Counted from the first letter of the stretch, positions 33,357 to 44,939 are shown. The stretch is 64,000 nucleotides of DNA from JADGHE01 sp035716025 (GCA_035716025.1 DASTKH010000043.1:19998-83997), one strand, 5' to 3'. Translations and numbers: made by a program. Notes: generated by a model not told the origin, from the letters alone.

Positions 33357-34973
33357 ATGTTGACCCGCCTGGTTCTTCTCTGCGCCCTCTTCACGGCCGG
33401 CCTAACGTCCGCACTCGCGGCCGCGGAGCGCCGGGTCGCGCTGGTCATCGGAAATTCCAACTACGAGCATGCCGCCTCACTGCGCAATCCACGCAACGAC
33501 GCGCGCGAAATGGCCGACACGCTCAGGAAGCTCGGCTTCAAGGTGCTGCTCGGCGTGGACCTCGACCAGCAGAGCTTCGCCCGCACGATCGATCAATTCG
33601 GCCGCATGCTCGACGATGCGGATGTGGGACTTCTCTTCTATGCAGGGCACGGTTTGCAGATCAACGAGCGCAACTATCTCGTCTCGACCAACGCCCAGCT
33701 CGCGAGCGAATTCCTGATTCCCGCCGAGACGATCGACCTCGATTCCATCATTCGGCTGATGGAATCCAAGACGCCCATCAACATCGTCTTCCTCGATGCC
33801 TGCCGGAACAACCCGCTCGCCGAAGATCTCAGGAAGAACCTCGCCGCGCTCAATCGCAGCGTGTCGCTCGGCCGCGGGCTTGCGCGTGTGGAAACGAAGG
33901 GACGCGATACCTTGATTGCGTTCGCCGCTGCCCCGGGCCAGGAGGCCGCGGACGGCAACGGCCAGCACAGCCCATTCACGACCGCGCTTCTCAAGCGCAT
34001 GCCGCAGCCCGGGGTGGAAGTTTCGGTGATGCTCAAGCAGGTCGCCGCGGACGTGCGCGAGCTCACGCGCAACAACCAGCGCCCGCAGCAGATTTCGGAC
34101 ATGAGCCGCCTCTTCTACTTTGCCAAGGCGGACCTCGCACCACTGCCCACCCCGGTGGCCGTGGTCGACGGAGAGCAGGCAAAGCCCGCCGGTCAAATGG
34201 CGACACCCGCGGAAGATCGTCAGCTCGACGTCGCCTTCTGGAACGCCGCGCAGGCTGCCGACCATTGCGATGCGGTCAAGGCCTACCTCCGCCGCTTCCC
34301 GAACGGGCTGTTCGTCGAACTCGCCCGCCTGTCCGAGCGCCGTCTGTGCGATCCCGCGCGCCGTGTGGCGATCGGTCCGAACGAGAAGGCTTCCGCTCCT
34401 GCCGGCAACGAGAACGCCGCCCCTGCCGCGGTGTCCGCCGAGAAGGCCGTCCAGCCCGACGCCGAGCCGCCCGCGGTCGCGCCCGCGAAAATGGCAGCCC
34501 TGCCGGACAAGCCTGCGGCGCCCGCGGCGACGCCGCGCAACCCCGCCGAGCTTGCCCGCAACGCGCAACTTGAGCTGATCCGGCTCGGCTGCGGCGACAT
34601 CGAGGCCGACGGGGAGTGGGGCGCGGATTCCCGCAAGGCGGTGCGGCTCTTCAACACGCACGCCAAGGCCAAGCTCGATCCGCAGGAGCCGACCGAAAAG
34701 CTGCTTGCGGCCCTGCGGGCCAAGTCCGACCGGGTCTGCCCGGTGACCTGCGGCGACGGCTACCGGGCGAAGGGCAATACCTGCGTTGCCGTCAAGAAGC
34801 CGACCCCTCAGAAGCGGCGTGCGACCCGCAAGAGCCCCGAGCGGCCGCCGCGCGTGCGGGAGGTGGTCCGAGAGGACTATGCGCCGCCCGCGCATCCGCC
34901 GCGGGCCAGCGTCGCACCCTCGGTTGGCCTCATGCTGATGTACGGTGCCGGCCGGTTCCGCTTCCGTCACTGA
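33357..34973 (+). CDS. Secreted caspase-family (metacaspase-like) protein, copy 1
   Basis: Product of 538 residues: a signal peptide (about 1-22), a peptidase C14 domain (about 24-255) with the His-Cys dyad intact (H98 in 'YAGHGLQ', C149 in 'LDACRNNPL'), then 'FWNAAQAADHCDAVKAYLRRFPNG' (an SPOR/TPR-like repeat, about 290-315). An Ala/Pro-rich linker follows, then a peptidoglycan-binding-like module (about 400-455, 'QLELIRLGCGDIEADGEWGADSRKAV'), a Cys-rich turn ('CPVTCGDGY...CV') and a basic tail. Caspase-fold proteases cleave after Arg/Lys or Asp; the target is unknown. The signal peptide puts it in the periplasm. A close paralogue lies immediately downstream. Confidence 0.88.
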   Translation: MLTRLVLLCALFTAGLTSALAAAERRVALVIGNSNYEHAASLRNPRNDAREMADTLRKLGFKVLLGVDLDQQSFARTIDQFGRMLDDADVGLLFYAGHGLQINERNYLVSTNAQLASEFLIPAETIDLDSIIRLMESKTPINIVFLDACRNNPLAEDLRKNLAALNRSVSLGRGLARVETKGRDTLIAFAAAPGQEAADGNGQHSPFTTALLKRMPQPGVEVSVMLKQVAADVRELTRNNQRPQQISDMSRLFYFAKADLAPLPTPVAVVDGEQAKPAGQMATPAEDRQLDVAFWNAAQAADHCDAVKAYLRRFPNGLFVELARLSERRLCDPARRVAIGPNEKASAPAGNENAAPAAVSAEKAVQPDAEPPAVAPAKMAALPDKPAAPAATPRNPAELARNAQLELIRLGCGDIEADGEWGADSRKAVRLFNTHAKAKLDPQEPTEKLLAALRAKSDRVCPVTCGDGYRAKGNTCVAVKKPTPQKRRATRKSPERPPRVREVVREDYAPPAHPPRASVAPSVGLMLMYGAGRFRFRH

Positions 34974-35242
34974 GGCAAGACCGGTCGCTGGGGTTGTGAG
35001 GGGCCTGCGGTCGGTTGTGCGGCTCGTCCTTGCGGACACGCAGGTGTGATGGGTGAGAGACGGCTTAAAGTTCGGTCTGCCGCCCTGTCATGAACCTGCG
35101 TTCCGAGAGGTACGACGAATCGGCGGATGTGCGGCTGCGCCGCTCGCCCATCCCCGCCCGTCTAGGGTAATGTTGGGCGTGGAGGGGCGTTTGTCGCCGA
35201 TTGCGGAATTCGCCGAGGGCCGAGCTTTCAAAGGGGATGACA

Positions 35243-36862
35243 ATGCTCACCAGGTTCGCGCTTTTGATCGGATTGATCGCGGCGAGCCTCGGCCTCGCCC
35301 GTGAGGCGCACGCGGAGCGGCGCGTCGCCCTCGTGATCGGCAACGCCAACTATATTCACGCGGCGGCCCTCAGGAATCCACGCAACGACGCGCGCGAAAT
35401 GGCCGAGATCCTCAAGGGGCTCGGGTTCGAGGTTCAGCTCGGTCTCGATCTGGACCAGCAGAGTTTCGCGCGGGCGCTGGAAGGCTTCGCCCGCAGCCTC
35501 GAGGGTGCGGACGTGGCCCTGTTTTTCTATGCCGGGCACGGCCTGCAGATAAACGAGAAGAATTATCTCGTTTCGGTGAACGCGCAGCTTGCGAACGAAT
35601 TTCTCGTCTCGTCGGAGACGATCGAGGTCGACTCCGTCCTGAGGCTCATGGAGTCGAAGGTGCCGGTCAATCTCGTGTTCCTCGACGCCTGTCGCAACAA
35701 CCCGCTGGCGGAGGATTTGCGCAAGAATCTGGTCGCGCTCAAGCGCAGCGCCGTCCTCGGCCGCGGCCTTGCGCGCATCGAACCGACAGGACGGGACACC
35801 CTCATCGCGTTTGCGGCGGCTCCGGGCCAAGAAGCCGCCGATGGCGCATCGCAACACAGTCCGTTCACGGGCGCGCTGCTCAAGCACATCACCACGCCGA
35901 ACCTCGAAGTCTCGGTGATGCTCAAGAAGGTCGCCGCCGACGTGCGGGAGGCCACCAAGAATGCCCAGCGCCCGCAGCAGCTGAGCGACATGAGCCGCAC
36001 CTTCTATTTCGCCAAGGCCGAGCCCGCCGTCGCACAAGCCACGGAGCGCCCGCAGCCGTCCGCGGAATCGCCTGCAGCTCTTTCGCAGTACCGGACGGAC
36101 GACCGCGCGCTCGAAGTCGCGTTCTGGAACGCCGCCCAGAACGCCAACCAATGCGAGGCGATCCGCGCCTATCTGCAGCGCTACCCGAACGGCATTTTCG
36201 TGGAGCTCGGGCGCCTGTCCGAGCAGCGCCTGTGCTCGACCGGCCGGAGGATCGACGTTGTGTCGACCCCGCCGAAGCAGGAACCACCCCCGGAGGCGCC
36301 GCAGGCCTCCGCCCCCGTGGCGCCCGCTCCTGCGCCGGCTTCGCCAAAGACCGAGGTGGCCGCCTTGCCGACGCCGGCCGAGGTGTCGCCTCAACCACAG
36401 GCTGCCATCGAGGATCTGGCACGGCCGATCCAGGCGGAGCTGGATCGGCTCGGATGCGACCCCGGCAAGGTCGACGGAATTTGGGGCGAAGCAAGCCGCG
36501 ACGCCGCTCGACGGTTCAAGCGGCATGCCAAGGCGTCGCTCGATGTCGACGAACCGTCGCAGGACCTGCTCGATGCCCTGCGCGAGCGGAAGAGCCGCGT
36601 GTGCCCGCTCGAATGCGGCCCGGGCGAACGGGTGCGTGGCGGGGTTTGCGTCGCCGTCGAACCGCCGCGGCGCAACCGCAGGCACGAGGAGACGACACGC
36701 GACCGCCGGCGCCACCGCCCCGCCGCAGCGGAGGTGCGGCGGCCGTGGACGCCGCCGCACGAAGCGGCCCGGCCTGCGCCGGCCGCGAGAGCGCCGGAGC
36801 GCTGCGTGATCGATCTCGGCTACGGGCGAACCGCGAACTGCGACGCCGGCGGCGGTCGCTGA
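35243..36862 (+). CDS. Secreted caspase-family (metacaspase-like) protein, copy 2
   Basis: Product of 539 residues with the same architecture as copy 1. It has a signal peptide (about 1-24), a C14 domain with H99 ('YAGHGLQ') and C150 ('LDACRNNPL'), the 'FWNAAQNANQCEAIRAYLQRYPNG' repeat, a Pro/Ala linker, a peptidoglycan-binding-like module ('QAELDRLGCDPGKVDGIWGEASRDAA'), and a Cys-containing end. The ATG at 35243 is preferred to 35237 because it matches copy 1 and places AAAGGGG at proper spacing. The catalytic domains are nearly collinear, while linkers and tails have drifted, consistent with an old tandem duplication. The intergenic gap is 269 bases. Confidence 0.88.
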   Translation: MLTRFALLIGLIAASLGLAREAHAERRVALVIGNANYIHAAALRNPRNDAREMAEILKGLGFEVQLGLDLDQQSFARALEGFARSLEGADVALFFYAGHGLQINEKNYLVSVNAQLANEFLVSSETIEVDSVLRLMESKVPVNLVFLDACRNNPLAEDLRKNLVALKRSAVLGRGLARIEPTGRDTLIAFAAAPGQEAADGASQHSPFTGALLKHITTPNLEVSVMLKKVAADVREATKNAQRPQQLSDMSRTFYFAKAEPAVAQATERPQPSAESPAALSQYRTDDRALEVAFWNAAQNANQCEAIRAYLQRYPNGIFVELGRLSEQRLCSTGRRIDVVSTPPKQEPPPEAPQASAPVAPAPAPASPKTEVAALPTPAEVSPQPQAAIEDLARPIQAELDRLGCDPGKVDGIWGEASRDAARRFKRHAKASLDVDEPSQDLLDALRERKSRVCPLECGPGERVRGGVCVAVEPPRRNRRHEETTRDRRRHRPAAAEVRRPWTPPHEAARPAPAARAPERCVIDLGYGRTANCDAGGGR

Positions 36863-37016
36863 AGCCGCGCGCCGCGATCCGAGAGCCGCGCTTGCCCTCG
36901 CAGGCGCGGCTCGCTACATCAGGCGCATATTTCCCTGAAGATCGACGCCGTGGCTTGCGGGGCAGCGCGCGCTAGCGCGGCTTCGTACGGCGCGAATGAG
37001 AAGGTCAGCGCCGCCG

Positions 37017-38672
37017 ATGGCCCGACAGTTCATCTACCATATGCAGGGTCTCTCGAAGACCTATCCCGGCAACCGCAAGGTGCTGGATGATATCAATCTG
37101 TCTTTCTATCCCGACGCCAAGATCGGCGTGCTGGGGGTGAACGGCGCCGGCAAATCCACCTTGCTGCGCATCATGGCGGGGCTCGACACCGAATATACCG
37201 GGGAGGCCTGGGCGGCCGAGGGCGCGCGCGTCGGCTATCTGCCGCAGGAACCGCAACTCGACGTCACGCGCAGCGTGCGGGACAATGTGATGGACGGGGT
37301 GGCCGAAAAGCGCGCCCTGCTCGACCGCTACAACGAGCTTGCCGCCAATTATTCGGACGACACGGCCGAAGAGATGGCGCAGCTCCAGGACAAGATCGAC
37401 AGCCTCAATCTGTGGGACTTGGACGCCCAGGTCGATCAGGCCATGGAGGCGCTGCGCTGCCCGCCCGACGAGGCCGATGTGAGCACGCTGTCAGGCGGCG
37501 AACGCCGGCGGGTGGCGCTCTGCCGCCTGCTGCTCGAAGCGCCCGATCTGCTGCTGCTCGACGAGCCCACCAACCATCTCGACGCCGAGACGGTGGCCTG
37601 GCTCGAAGGGCACTTGCGCAACTATCCGGGCGCCATCCTCATCGTCACCCACGACCGCTATTTCCTCGACAACGTCACCGGCTGGATTCTCGAGCTCGAC
37701 CGCGGCCGGGGCATTCCCTACCAGGGGAACTACAGCTCCTGGCTCGTGCAGAAGCAGAAGCGGCTCGAGCAGGAGGGCCGGGAAGAGGAAGCACGCCAAC
37801 GCACGCTGGCTGCGGAACAGGAGTGGATCGCGGCCTCCCCGCGCGCCCGGCAAGCGAAATCGCGCGCGCGTTACCAGCGCTACGAGGAGCTGCTGCAGAA
37901 ATCCAACGAGAAGCAGACGACGCAGACCGCACAGATCGTCATCCCGGTAGCGGAGCGGCTCGGTCAGAACGTCATCGATTTCGAGGGGTTGTCGAAAGGC
38001 TTCGGGGACAATCTGTTGATCGACAACCTGACCTTCAGCCTGCCGCCGGGCGGGATCGTCGGCGTTATCGGTCCAAACGGGGCCGGCAAAACGACCCTGT
38101 TCCGCATGATCACGGGGCAGGAGACGCCGGATGCGGGGACGATCCGAATCGGCGAGACGGTCACGCTTGGCTATGTCGACCAGTCGCGCGATACGCTGGA
38201 CGGCTCGAAGAGCGTCTGGGAGGAAATCTCCGGCGGCAACGACGTTATCTATCTCGGCAAGCGCGAGATGAATTCCCGCGCCTATTGCAGCGCGTTCAAT
38301 TTCCGCGGGGCGGACCAGCAGAAGAAGGTTGCCAATCTCTCGGGCGGGGAGCGCAATCGCGTGCACCTTGCCAAGATGCTCAAGTCAGGCGCCAACGTGC
38401 TGCTGCTCGACGAGCCGACCAATGACCTCGACGTTGACACGCTGCGGGCCCTCGAAGAGGCGCTGGAAAGCTTTGCGGGCTGCGCGGTCATCATCAGTCA
38501 CGACCGCTGGTTCCTGGACCGGATCGCGACCCACATTCTGGCCTTCGAGGGCAACAGCCACGTCGAATGGTTCGAGGGGAACTTCCAGGCGTACGAAGAG
38601 GACAAGAAGCGCCGCTTCGGCATCGACTCGACGATCCCCAAGCGGATTCAATACAAGAAATTTTCGCGCTGA
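37017..38672 (+). CDS. ettA: Energy-dependent translational throttle protein EttA (ABC-F)
   Basis: Product of 551 residues with two ABC ATPase domains and no membrane segments. Walker A motifs are at 'GVNGAGKST' (about 40-48) and 'GPNGAGKTT'; signatures are 'LSGGERRRVALCRLL' and 'LSGGERNRVHLAKML'. The basic inter-domain linker and arm region typical of EttA is present ('SPRARQAKSRARYQRYEELL'). EttA binds the ribosomal E site and gates the first elongation step according to ATP level. The ATG at 37017 gives the standard 'MARQFIYHM' start. Confidence 0.95.
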   Translation: MARQFIYHMQGLSKTYPGNRKVLDDINLSFYPDAKIGVLGVNGAGKSTLLRIMAGLDTEYTGEAWAAEGARVGYLPQEPQLDVTRSVRDNVMDGVAEKRALLDRYNELAANYSDDTAEEMAQLQDKIDSLNLWDLDAQVDQAMEALRCPPDEADVSTLSGGERRRVALCRLLLEAPDLLLLDEPTNHLDAETVAWLEGHLRNYPGAILIVTHDRYFLDNVTGWILELDRGRGIPYQGNYSSWLVQKQKRLEQEGREEEARQRTLAAEQEWIAASPRARQAKSRARYQRYEELLQKSNEKQTTQTAQIVIPVAERLGQNVIDFEGLSKGFGDNLLIDNLTFSLPPGGIVGVIGPNGAGKTTLFRMITGQETPDAGTIRIGETVTLGYVDQSRDTLDGSKSVWEEISGGNDVIYLGKREMNSRAYCSAFNFRGADQQKKVANLSGGERNRVHLAKMLKSGANVLLLDEPTNDLDVDTLRALEEALESFAGCAVIISHDRWFLDRIATHILAFEGNSHVEWFEGNFQAYEEDKKRRFGIDSTIPKRIQYKKFSR

Positions 38673-38823
38673 GCGGAACACCCCGCCGGGGCACCGCCTC
38701 AGTCGCAGGCGGCCCCGCGCCTTTGCTTCAGGCGGGCATTCGCGCGCCGCGCGCGGGCGGTCGGAGACACCGCCTGCCCGTCGAGAACGAACCTTGCCGG
38801 CAGCCTGCCCGGCTCGGCCGAGA

Positions 38824-39267
38824 TCAAGCCGCCGAGCTGAAGCTCTCGCCGCTGCCGTTGGCTCGGTGGCCGCCGCCGATGCCGTCCTCGGTCCGCCATT
38901 CCGCGAGCGTCTCGCGGATAGACTCATTGAGCCGGAGGAGCCACTTTTCCGATTCGCGCGCGCGCGTTTCCGCCTTGATCACCCGCGCTTCGAGTGCGCG
39001 GATGCGATCCTGAGCGGCGGCGAGCTCGTCGATGGCTCGCTTGGCCACTGCGCGGATATGCGCCTCGCTCGCCCGGAACGCCTCGGCAGCCTGTTCGACC
39101 GTCTCGAGGGTCGCCCGCGCTGTCTGCCGCGCCATATCGTCCTGGTCCTCGGCGCTCGGTGTTTGATCGCCCTTGACGATCGCGAGCGACAGTTGACGCG
39201 CGAGACTGTGAAGATCGCTTCCTCTGCCGTTGGAATGCTTGGAAAACGACGGCCTCACGCTTTCCAT
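38824..39267 (-). CDS. Hypothetical coiled-coil protein
   Basis: Product of 147 residues with no membrane segment or signal. The central part (about 45-115) is strongly helical with heptad spacing ('EAFRASEAHIRAVAKRAIDELAAAQDRIRALEARVIKAETRARESE'-like, split across the helix) and is likely a coiled coil. The ends are polar and disordered. GGGGG before the ATG at 39267 is a plausible ribosome site. Similar small coiled-coil proteins occur in related genomes but I cannot name a family or role. Confidence 0.68.
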   Translation of the reverse strand: MESVRPSFSKHSNGRGSDLHSLARQLSLAIVKGDQTPSAEDQDDMARQTARATLETVEQAAEAFRASEAHIRAVAKRAIDELAAAQDRIRALEARVIKAETRARESEKWLLRLNESIRETLAEWRTEDGIGGGHRANGSGESFSSAA

Positions 39268-39363
39268 TTACGCCCCCTTATTCCGCCCATTTTGTCAGCC
39301 TTCAGTATCGTGGTCCGCGCAAGCCTCGCGGACAACGACACTTTGGCCATACTTAACAATTGA

Positions 39364-40713
39364 ATGATTCGCGACTCCGCCGCCAAGCCTTCCACCGCAC
39401 CTTTTTGCCGACTGCAGCGGCGAAAGCACAGTTCGCGCGTTCTCGTGCCGAGAATGCTGGCGCTCGCCGTTCTGTTTGCGAGCCTTTCGGCGGGTCACGC
39501 CGGCGCTGCGCCCGACGCTGCCTTTTCCGCCTGGCTCGAAGCACAGTGGCCCGCCGCCCGCAACGCGGGCGTGAGCCGCGCGACCTTCGAGCGCGAGCTG
39601 CAAGGTCTCGAACCCGACCTCTCGCTGCCGGACCTCGTCTTGCCCGGCCGCCCTGCGCATCCGTCCGCCGGGCAGCCGGAGTTTTTGCAGTCTCCCGCCG
39701 AATACATCCGGGACACTGCGATCGAGCGGCTCGCCGCCGAAGGCCGCCGACTCCTGGCGCGGTATCACGTCACCTTGCGCGCCATTGAGGCCCGGTTCGG
39801 CGTTGCGCCCTCAATCCTCCTTGCGATCTGGGGCCGGGAGACCGCCTACGGCAAACACCGGCTGCGGCACGATGCTCTGCAGGCGCTCGCGACGCAGGCC
39901 TATACGGGCCGGCGCAAGGAACAATTCCGGGACGAATTCATCCTCGCCTTGAAAATGCGCGAGGATGGGGCCGTGCCGCGCCGCGACATGCGGAGCTCCT
40001 GGGCCGGCGCCATGGGGCTGACCCAGCTCTTGCCCTCGGAATTCTATCGGCACGGCGTGGATTTCGACGGTGACGGCCGGGTCGACATTTGGCGATCCGT
40101 GCCGGACGCGCTCGCCTCGGCGGCCAAGCAGCTCGTTCACAAGGGCTGGGAGCCGGGCGGCCGTTGGGCCTACGAGGTGCGTCCGCCCGCTGGTCTCGAC
40201 TGCACCCTCTCGGATCCGGATCGCAAGATGCCGCTCGCGGACTGGCTGGCGCTCGGCTTTGTGCCGCTCGACGGCCGCGCCATTCCGCCGCACGAACGCC
40301 AAACCGAGGCCTCGCTGCTCTTGCCGGAGGGCCGGCACGGCCCCGCCTTCCTCACCCCCCGGAACTATTTCGTCATCAAAGACTACAATTTCGCGGACCT
40401 TTACGTGCTGTTCGTCGGCCAGCTGGCGGATCGGATCGCCGACCCGGCCGACCCGCCGAGCCGCTGGAGCCAGGTGCCGCTGATGCGGACGCGCGATGTC
40501 GAGGCGCTCCAACGTGCGCTTGCCGAGCGCGGGTTCTATTCCGACAAGATCGACGGGAAGGCCGGCATGAAGACACGCCTGGCGATCGGAACCTATCAAA
40601 AGGCGCATGGCCTTTCGGTCGATTGCTGGCCTTCGGACGCCGTGCTCGCGCATGTGCGGCAGAGCGCAACGAAAAAGGGCCGGACGGAACCGTCCGGCCC
40701 TCGGCCTGACTGA
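39364..40713 (+). CDS. Lytic murein transglycosylase (MltB type) with peptidoglycan-binding domain
   Basis: Product of 449 residues. After a signal-like segment (about 31-50), the SLT_2 fold covers about 60-350, with the catalytic Glu in 'IWGRETAYGKH' and substrate motifs 'SSWAGAMGLTQLLPSEFY' and 'DFDGDGRVDIW'. A PG_binding_1 repeat ends it (about 375-430, 'VEALQRALAERGFYSDKIDGKAG'). It cleaves glycan strands in the periplasm. The start is uncertain: ATG at 39364 gives a long basic N-region, ATG at 39454 a compact signal peptide; neither has a strong ribosome site. A terminator for the convergent neighbour lies within its last codons. Confidence 0.9.
   Translation: MIRDSAAKPSTAPFCRLQRRKHSSRVLVPRMLALAVLFASLSAGHAGAAPDAAFSAWLEAQWPAARNAGVSRATFERELQGLEPDLSLPDLVLPGRPAHPSAGQPEFLQSPAEYIRDTAIERLAAEGRRLLARYHVTLRAIEARFGVAPSILLAIWGRETAYGKHRLRHDALQALATQAYTGRRKEQFRDEFILALKMREDGAVPRRDMRSSWAGAMGLTQLLPSEFYRHGVDFDGDGRVDIWRSVPDALASAAKQLVHKGWEPGGRWAYEVRPPAGLDCTLSDPDRKMPLADWLALGFVPLDGRAIPPHERQTEASLLLPEGRHGPAFLTPRNYFVIKDYNFADLYVLFVGQLADRIADPADPPSRWSQVPLMRTRDVEALQRALAERGFYSDKIDGKAGMKTRLAIGTYQKAHGLSVDCWPSDAVLAHVRQSATKKGRTEPSGPRPD
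40672..40700 (-). terminator. Terminator of the minus-strand exported protein, inside the mltB-type gene end
   Basis: On the minus strand, GGGCCGGACG, tetraloop GTTC and CGTCCGGCCC form a perfect 10-bp stem that is directly followed by TTTTTC. On the plus strand the same bases are the last coding part of the transglycosylase gene. It lies 22 bases after the stop codon of the 40723-41019 gene. Confidence 0.85.
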
Positions 40714-40722
40714 CCGAAACAC

Positions 40723-41019
40723 TCAGCAGGGAACGCGCACGTTCCGCAACACGTAATCGCCCCGGCGCGGCGACCAGACCCACTGCCGCTCAAGACAATA
40801 GGCGGGAGGGGGCGCCACATAGACCGGCGCAGGTTCATAATAGTATCGGGGACCCGCCGCCGCGCTACCGATGATCGCGCCGGCTGCCAGCCCGGTGATG
40901 ATGCCGGCCGCCACCGCGCCGCCGCCGTGGCGCCAGCGGGCTTGGGCTTCGGTTGGGGCGCCGACCGCCACCACGGCGAGGGTTGCGGCCGCGGCGAGCG
41001 CCGTGAGGGTCTTGGTCAT
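40723..41019 (-). CDS. Small exported protein with glycine-rich hydrophobic segment
   Basis: Product of 98 residues: a signal peptide (about 1-26), then a Gly/Ala-rich hydrophobic stretch ('AAGIITGLAAGAIIGSAAAG', about 36-55) of the glycine-zipper type, then 'YCLERQWVWSPRRGDYVLRNVRVPC', which holds two Cys and aromatic residues. Proteins of this design are common in Hyphomicrobiales, with no known function; membrane association is likely. A clear terminator follows on the minus strand. Confidence 0.78.
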   Translation of the reverse strand: MTKTLTALAAAATLAVVAVGAPTEAQARWRHGGGAVAAGIITGLAAGAIIGSAAAGPRYYYEPAPVYVAPPPAYCLERQWVWSPRRGDYVLRNVRVPC

Positions 41020-41074
41020 TGCGAAAACCTCCGTGACAGGGCGCCCACCCGGGCGCGCAGAACGAACACCCGCT

Positions 41075-41094
41075 TACATGGCACCGTCCATGTA
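41075..41094. promoter_or_regulatory. Inverted repeat, possible operator upstream of the 40723-41019 gene
   Basis: TACATGG-CACCGT-CCATGTA is a perfect 7-6-7 palindrome, centred about 65 bases upstream of the start of the small exported protein gene. Its spacing suits a dimeric regulator. It could also belong to the MOSC gene 3' side. No named regulator fits that I recognise. Confidence 0.4.
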
Positions 41095-41179
41095 GAGTGT
41101 ACCTCTTTTGGGCCTAAATATGAACGTCCAGAAGCTTCAGGAAGGGTTTATAGCCCCGTCGCAATGCGAAAGGTTCAAT

Positions 41180-41947
41180 TCAAATCCCGTCGGCCTGCAG
41201 CCGGTCGCCGACCGCGATGCTGCCGCCCTGCACCACCTCGGCATAAACGCCGCATTCCGTGTGGCCAAAGGCGCGCATCAGCAGTTCGGGAATGGCGAGG
41301 TCCCGAACACCGAGATCGGGGTCGACGTTGGTGGCCGCGCAGCGGACGATCCGCTGCGTGATCTTGAGCCGGGCTTGCCCAAGGATCGCGGCTTTGCCTA
41401 CGAGGTCGAACTCCGCCCAGGCCGGGAGCCCCGCGACATAAACGTTTGCGCGAAACCGTAGCGGATTGACCGGTTTTCCAACCGCTCGCTCGATCGCCGC
41501 GACCGAGGCGAGATTGATCAGGGAAACGAAGCCGCGCCGCGAATCGGTGAAGCGGAAACCCTCCGGCGCCGCCAGCATCCTGGGCGGACCATGGAGTTCG
41601 TCCGCCATATAGTCGCGCAGAAAGGTTTCGACCGCCCTGCGCCCCTCCGGGGAGGCGAGGTCTGCCCGCACCACCTCCCGCCCGCCGCGCTCCACCCTGA
41701 GCGTCGCGGTCGCATCCTCGAAGCGGGTGCGCAACGCGGCAAGCCGCGCGTTGCGCATCAGCATGAGAAACTTCACCTTCGGTTGATGCGCCGGCGCCCC
41801 GGCGTCGAAGCCCGACGGGCCGTTTTCCACCGCGAAGAGCCGGTCCCCGGGAAAATACCCGCCGGGCTTCAGTTCCGCGCGCGCAAGCGGCTCCGGCGAA
41901 AGCCCCTTCACGGGGTGGCGATACATCGAGGCGATCCGGCCTTCCAT
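41180..41947 (-). CDS. MOSC domain protein
   Basis: Product of 255 residues. The N-terminal MOSC_N beta barrel (about 3-110, 'IASMYRHPVKGLSPEPL') is followed by the MOSC domain (about 120-250), with the conserved cysteine in 'RIVRCAATNVDPDLG'. MOSC proteins bind the molybdenum cofactor or donate sulphur and include amidoxime-reducing (YcbX/mARC-type) enzymes. The ATG at 41947 gives the standard start. A much longer minus-strand frame covers clpB and is not real. It is transcribed divergently from clpB. Confidence 0.88.
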   Translation of the reverse strand: MEGRIASMYRHPVKGLSPEPLARAELKPGGYFPGDRLFAVENGPSGFDAGAPAHQPKVKFLMLMRNARLAALRTRFEDATATLRVERGGREVVRADLASPEGRRAVETFLRDYMADELHGPPRMLAAPEGFRFTDSRRGFVSLINLASVAAIERAVGKPVNPLRFRANVYVAGLPAWAEFDLVGKAAILGQARLKITQRIVRCAATNVDPDLGVRDLAIPELLMRAFGHTECGVYAEVVQGGSIAVGDRLQADGI

Positions 41948-42262
41948 CGCGGCACCTTGCAAAGGCACGGGTTTGGCTGCGTGTGACGCATTTCGGTCCG
42001 CGCCATCTCTCCCGGCCGACCCTGTGGACTCCGGCCGCGAATGCAGGATAGCCGCAAGACGGAGCCAGGGGCCAGCTCCGGCCGCGGCAGGCCCCCAGGC
42101 GGCCAACGGCTCTTCCGCTGCCGAACTCCTGCTCCCATATTTTCGGAGGGTCGCCGTCCGGGGCCCGCCAGAACTGCGCCTGCCGACCGGTCGCTCCGGC
42201 GGGGGCGCACCCGTCTGAATGTTCAGCCGCGCCGCTTCGGGCGGCAGACATGGGAGTCGAGA
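41948..42262. other. Divergent intergenic region between MOSC and clpB genes
   Basis: This 315-base stretch holds no gene I can support. It must contain the promoters of both divergent genes. A candidate heat-shock promoter for clpB is at 42112-42140. The rest is GC-rich with no clear repeat. Confidence 0.5.
42112..42140 (+). promoter_or_regulatory. Possible RpoH (heat-shock) promoter of clpB
   Basis: CTTCCG at 42112-42117, a 15-base spacer, and TCCCATAT at 42133-42140 resemble the sigma-32 form CTTGAA / CCCCATAT. The -10 match is good and the -35 only partial. It lies 122 bases before the clpB start. Heat-shock control is expected for clpB. Confidence 0.4.
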
Positions 42263-44869
<2,607 letters not shown>

Positions 44870-44910
44870 GGGCACGTTCCGCCGGCCGCGATCCGCGCCG
44901 ACACAAAGCG

Positions 44911-44939
44911 AACGCGCGGGCGAGAATGGCCCGCGCGTT
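44911..44939 (+). terminator. Terminator after clpB
   Basis: AACGCGCGGG and CCCGCGCGTT form a perfect 10-bp stem with a 9-base loop. The T-tail is weak (GCATTTGGG). It begins 41 bases after the clpB stop. An in-frame ATG of the next reading frame lies in its loop, so that ATG is unlikely to be a start. Confidence 0.7.
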
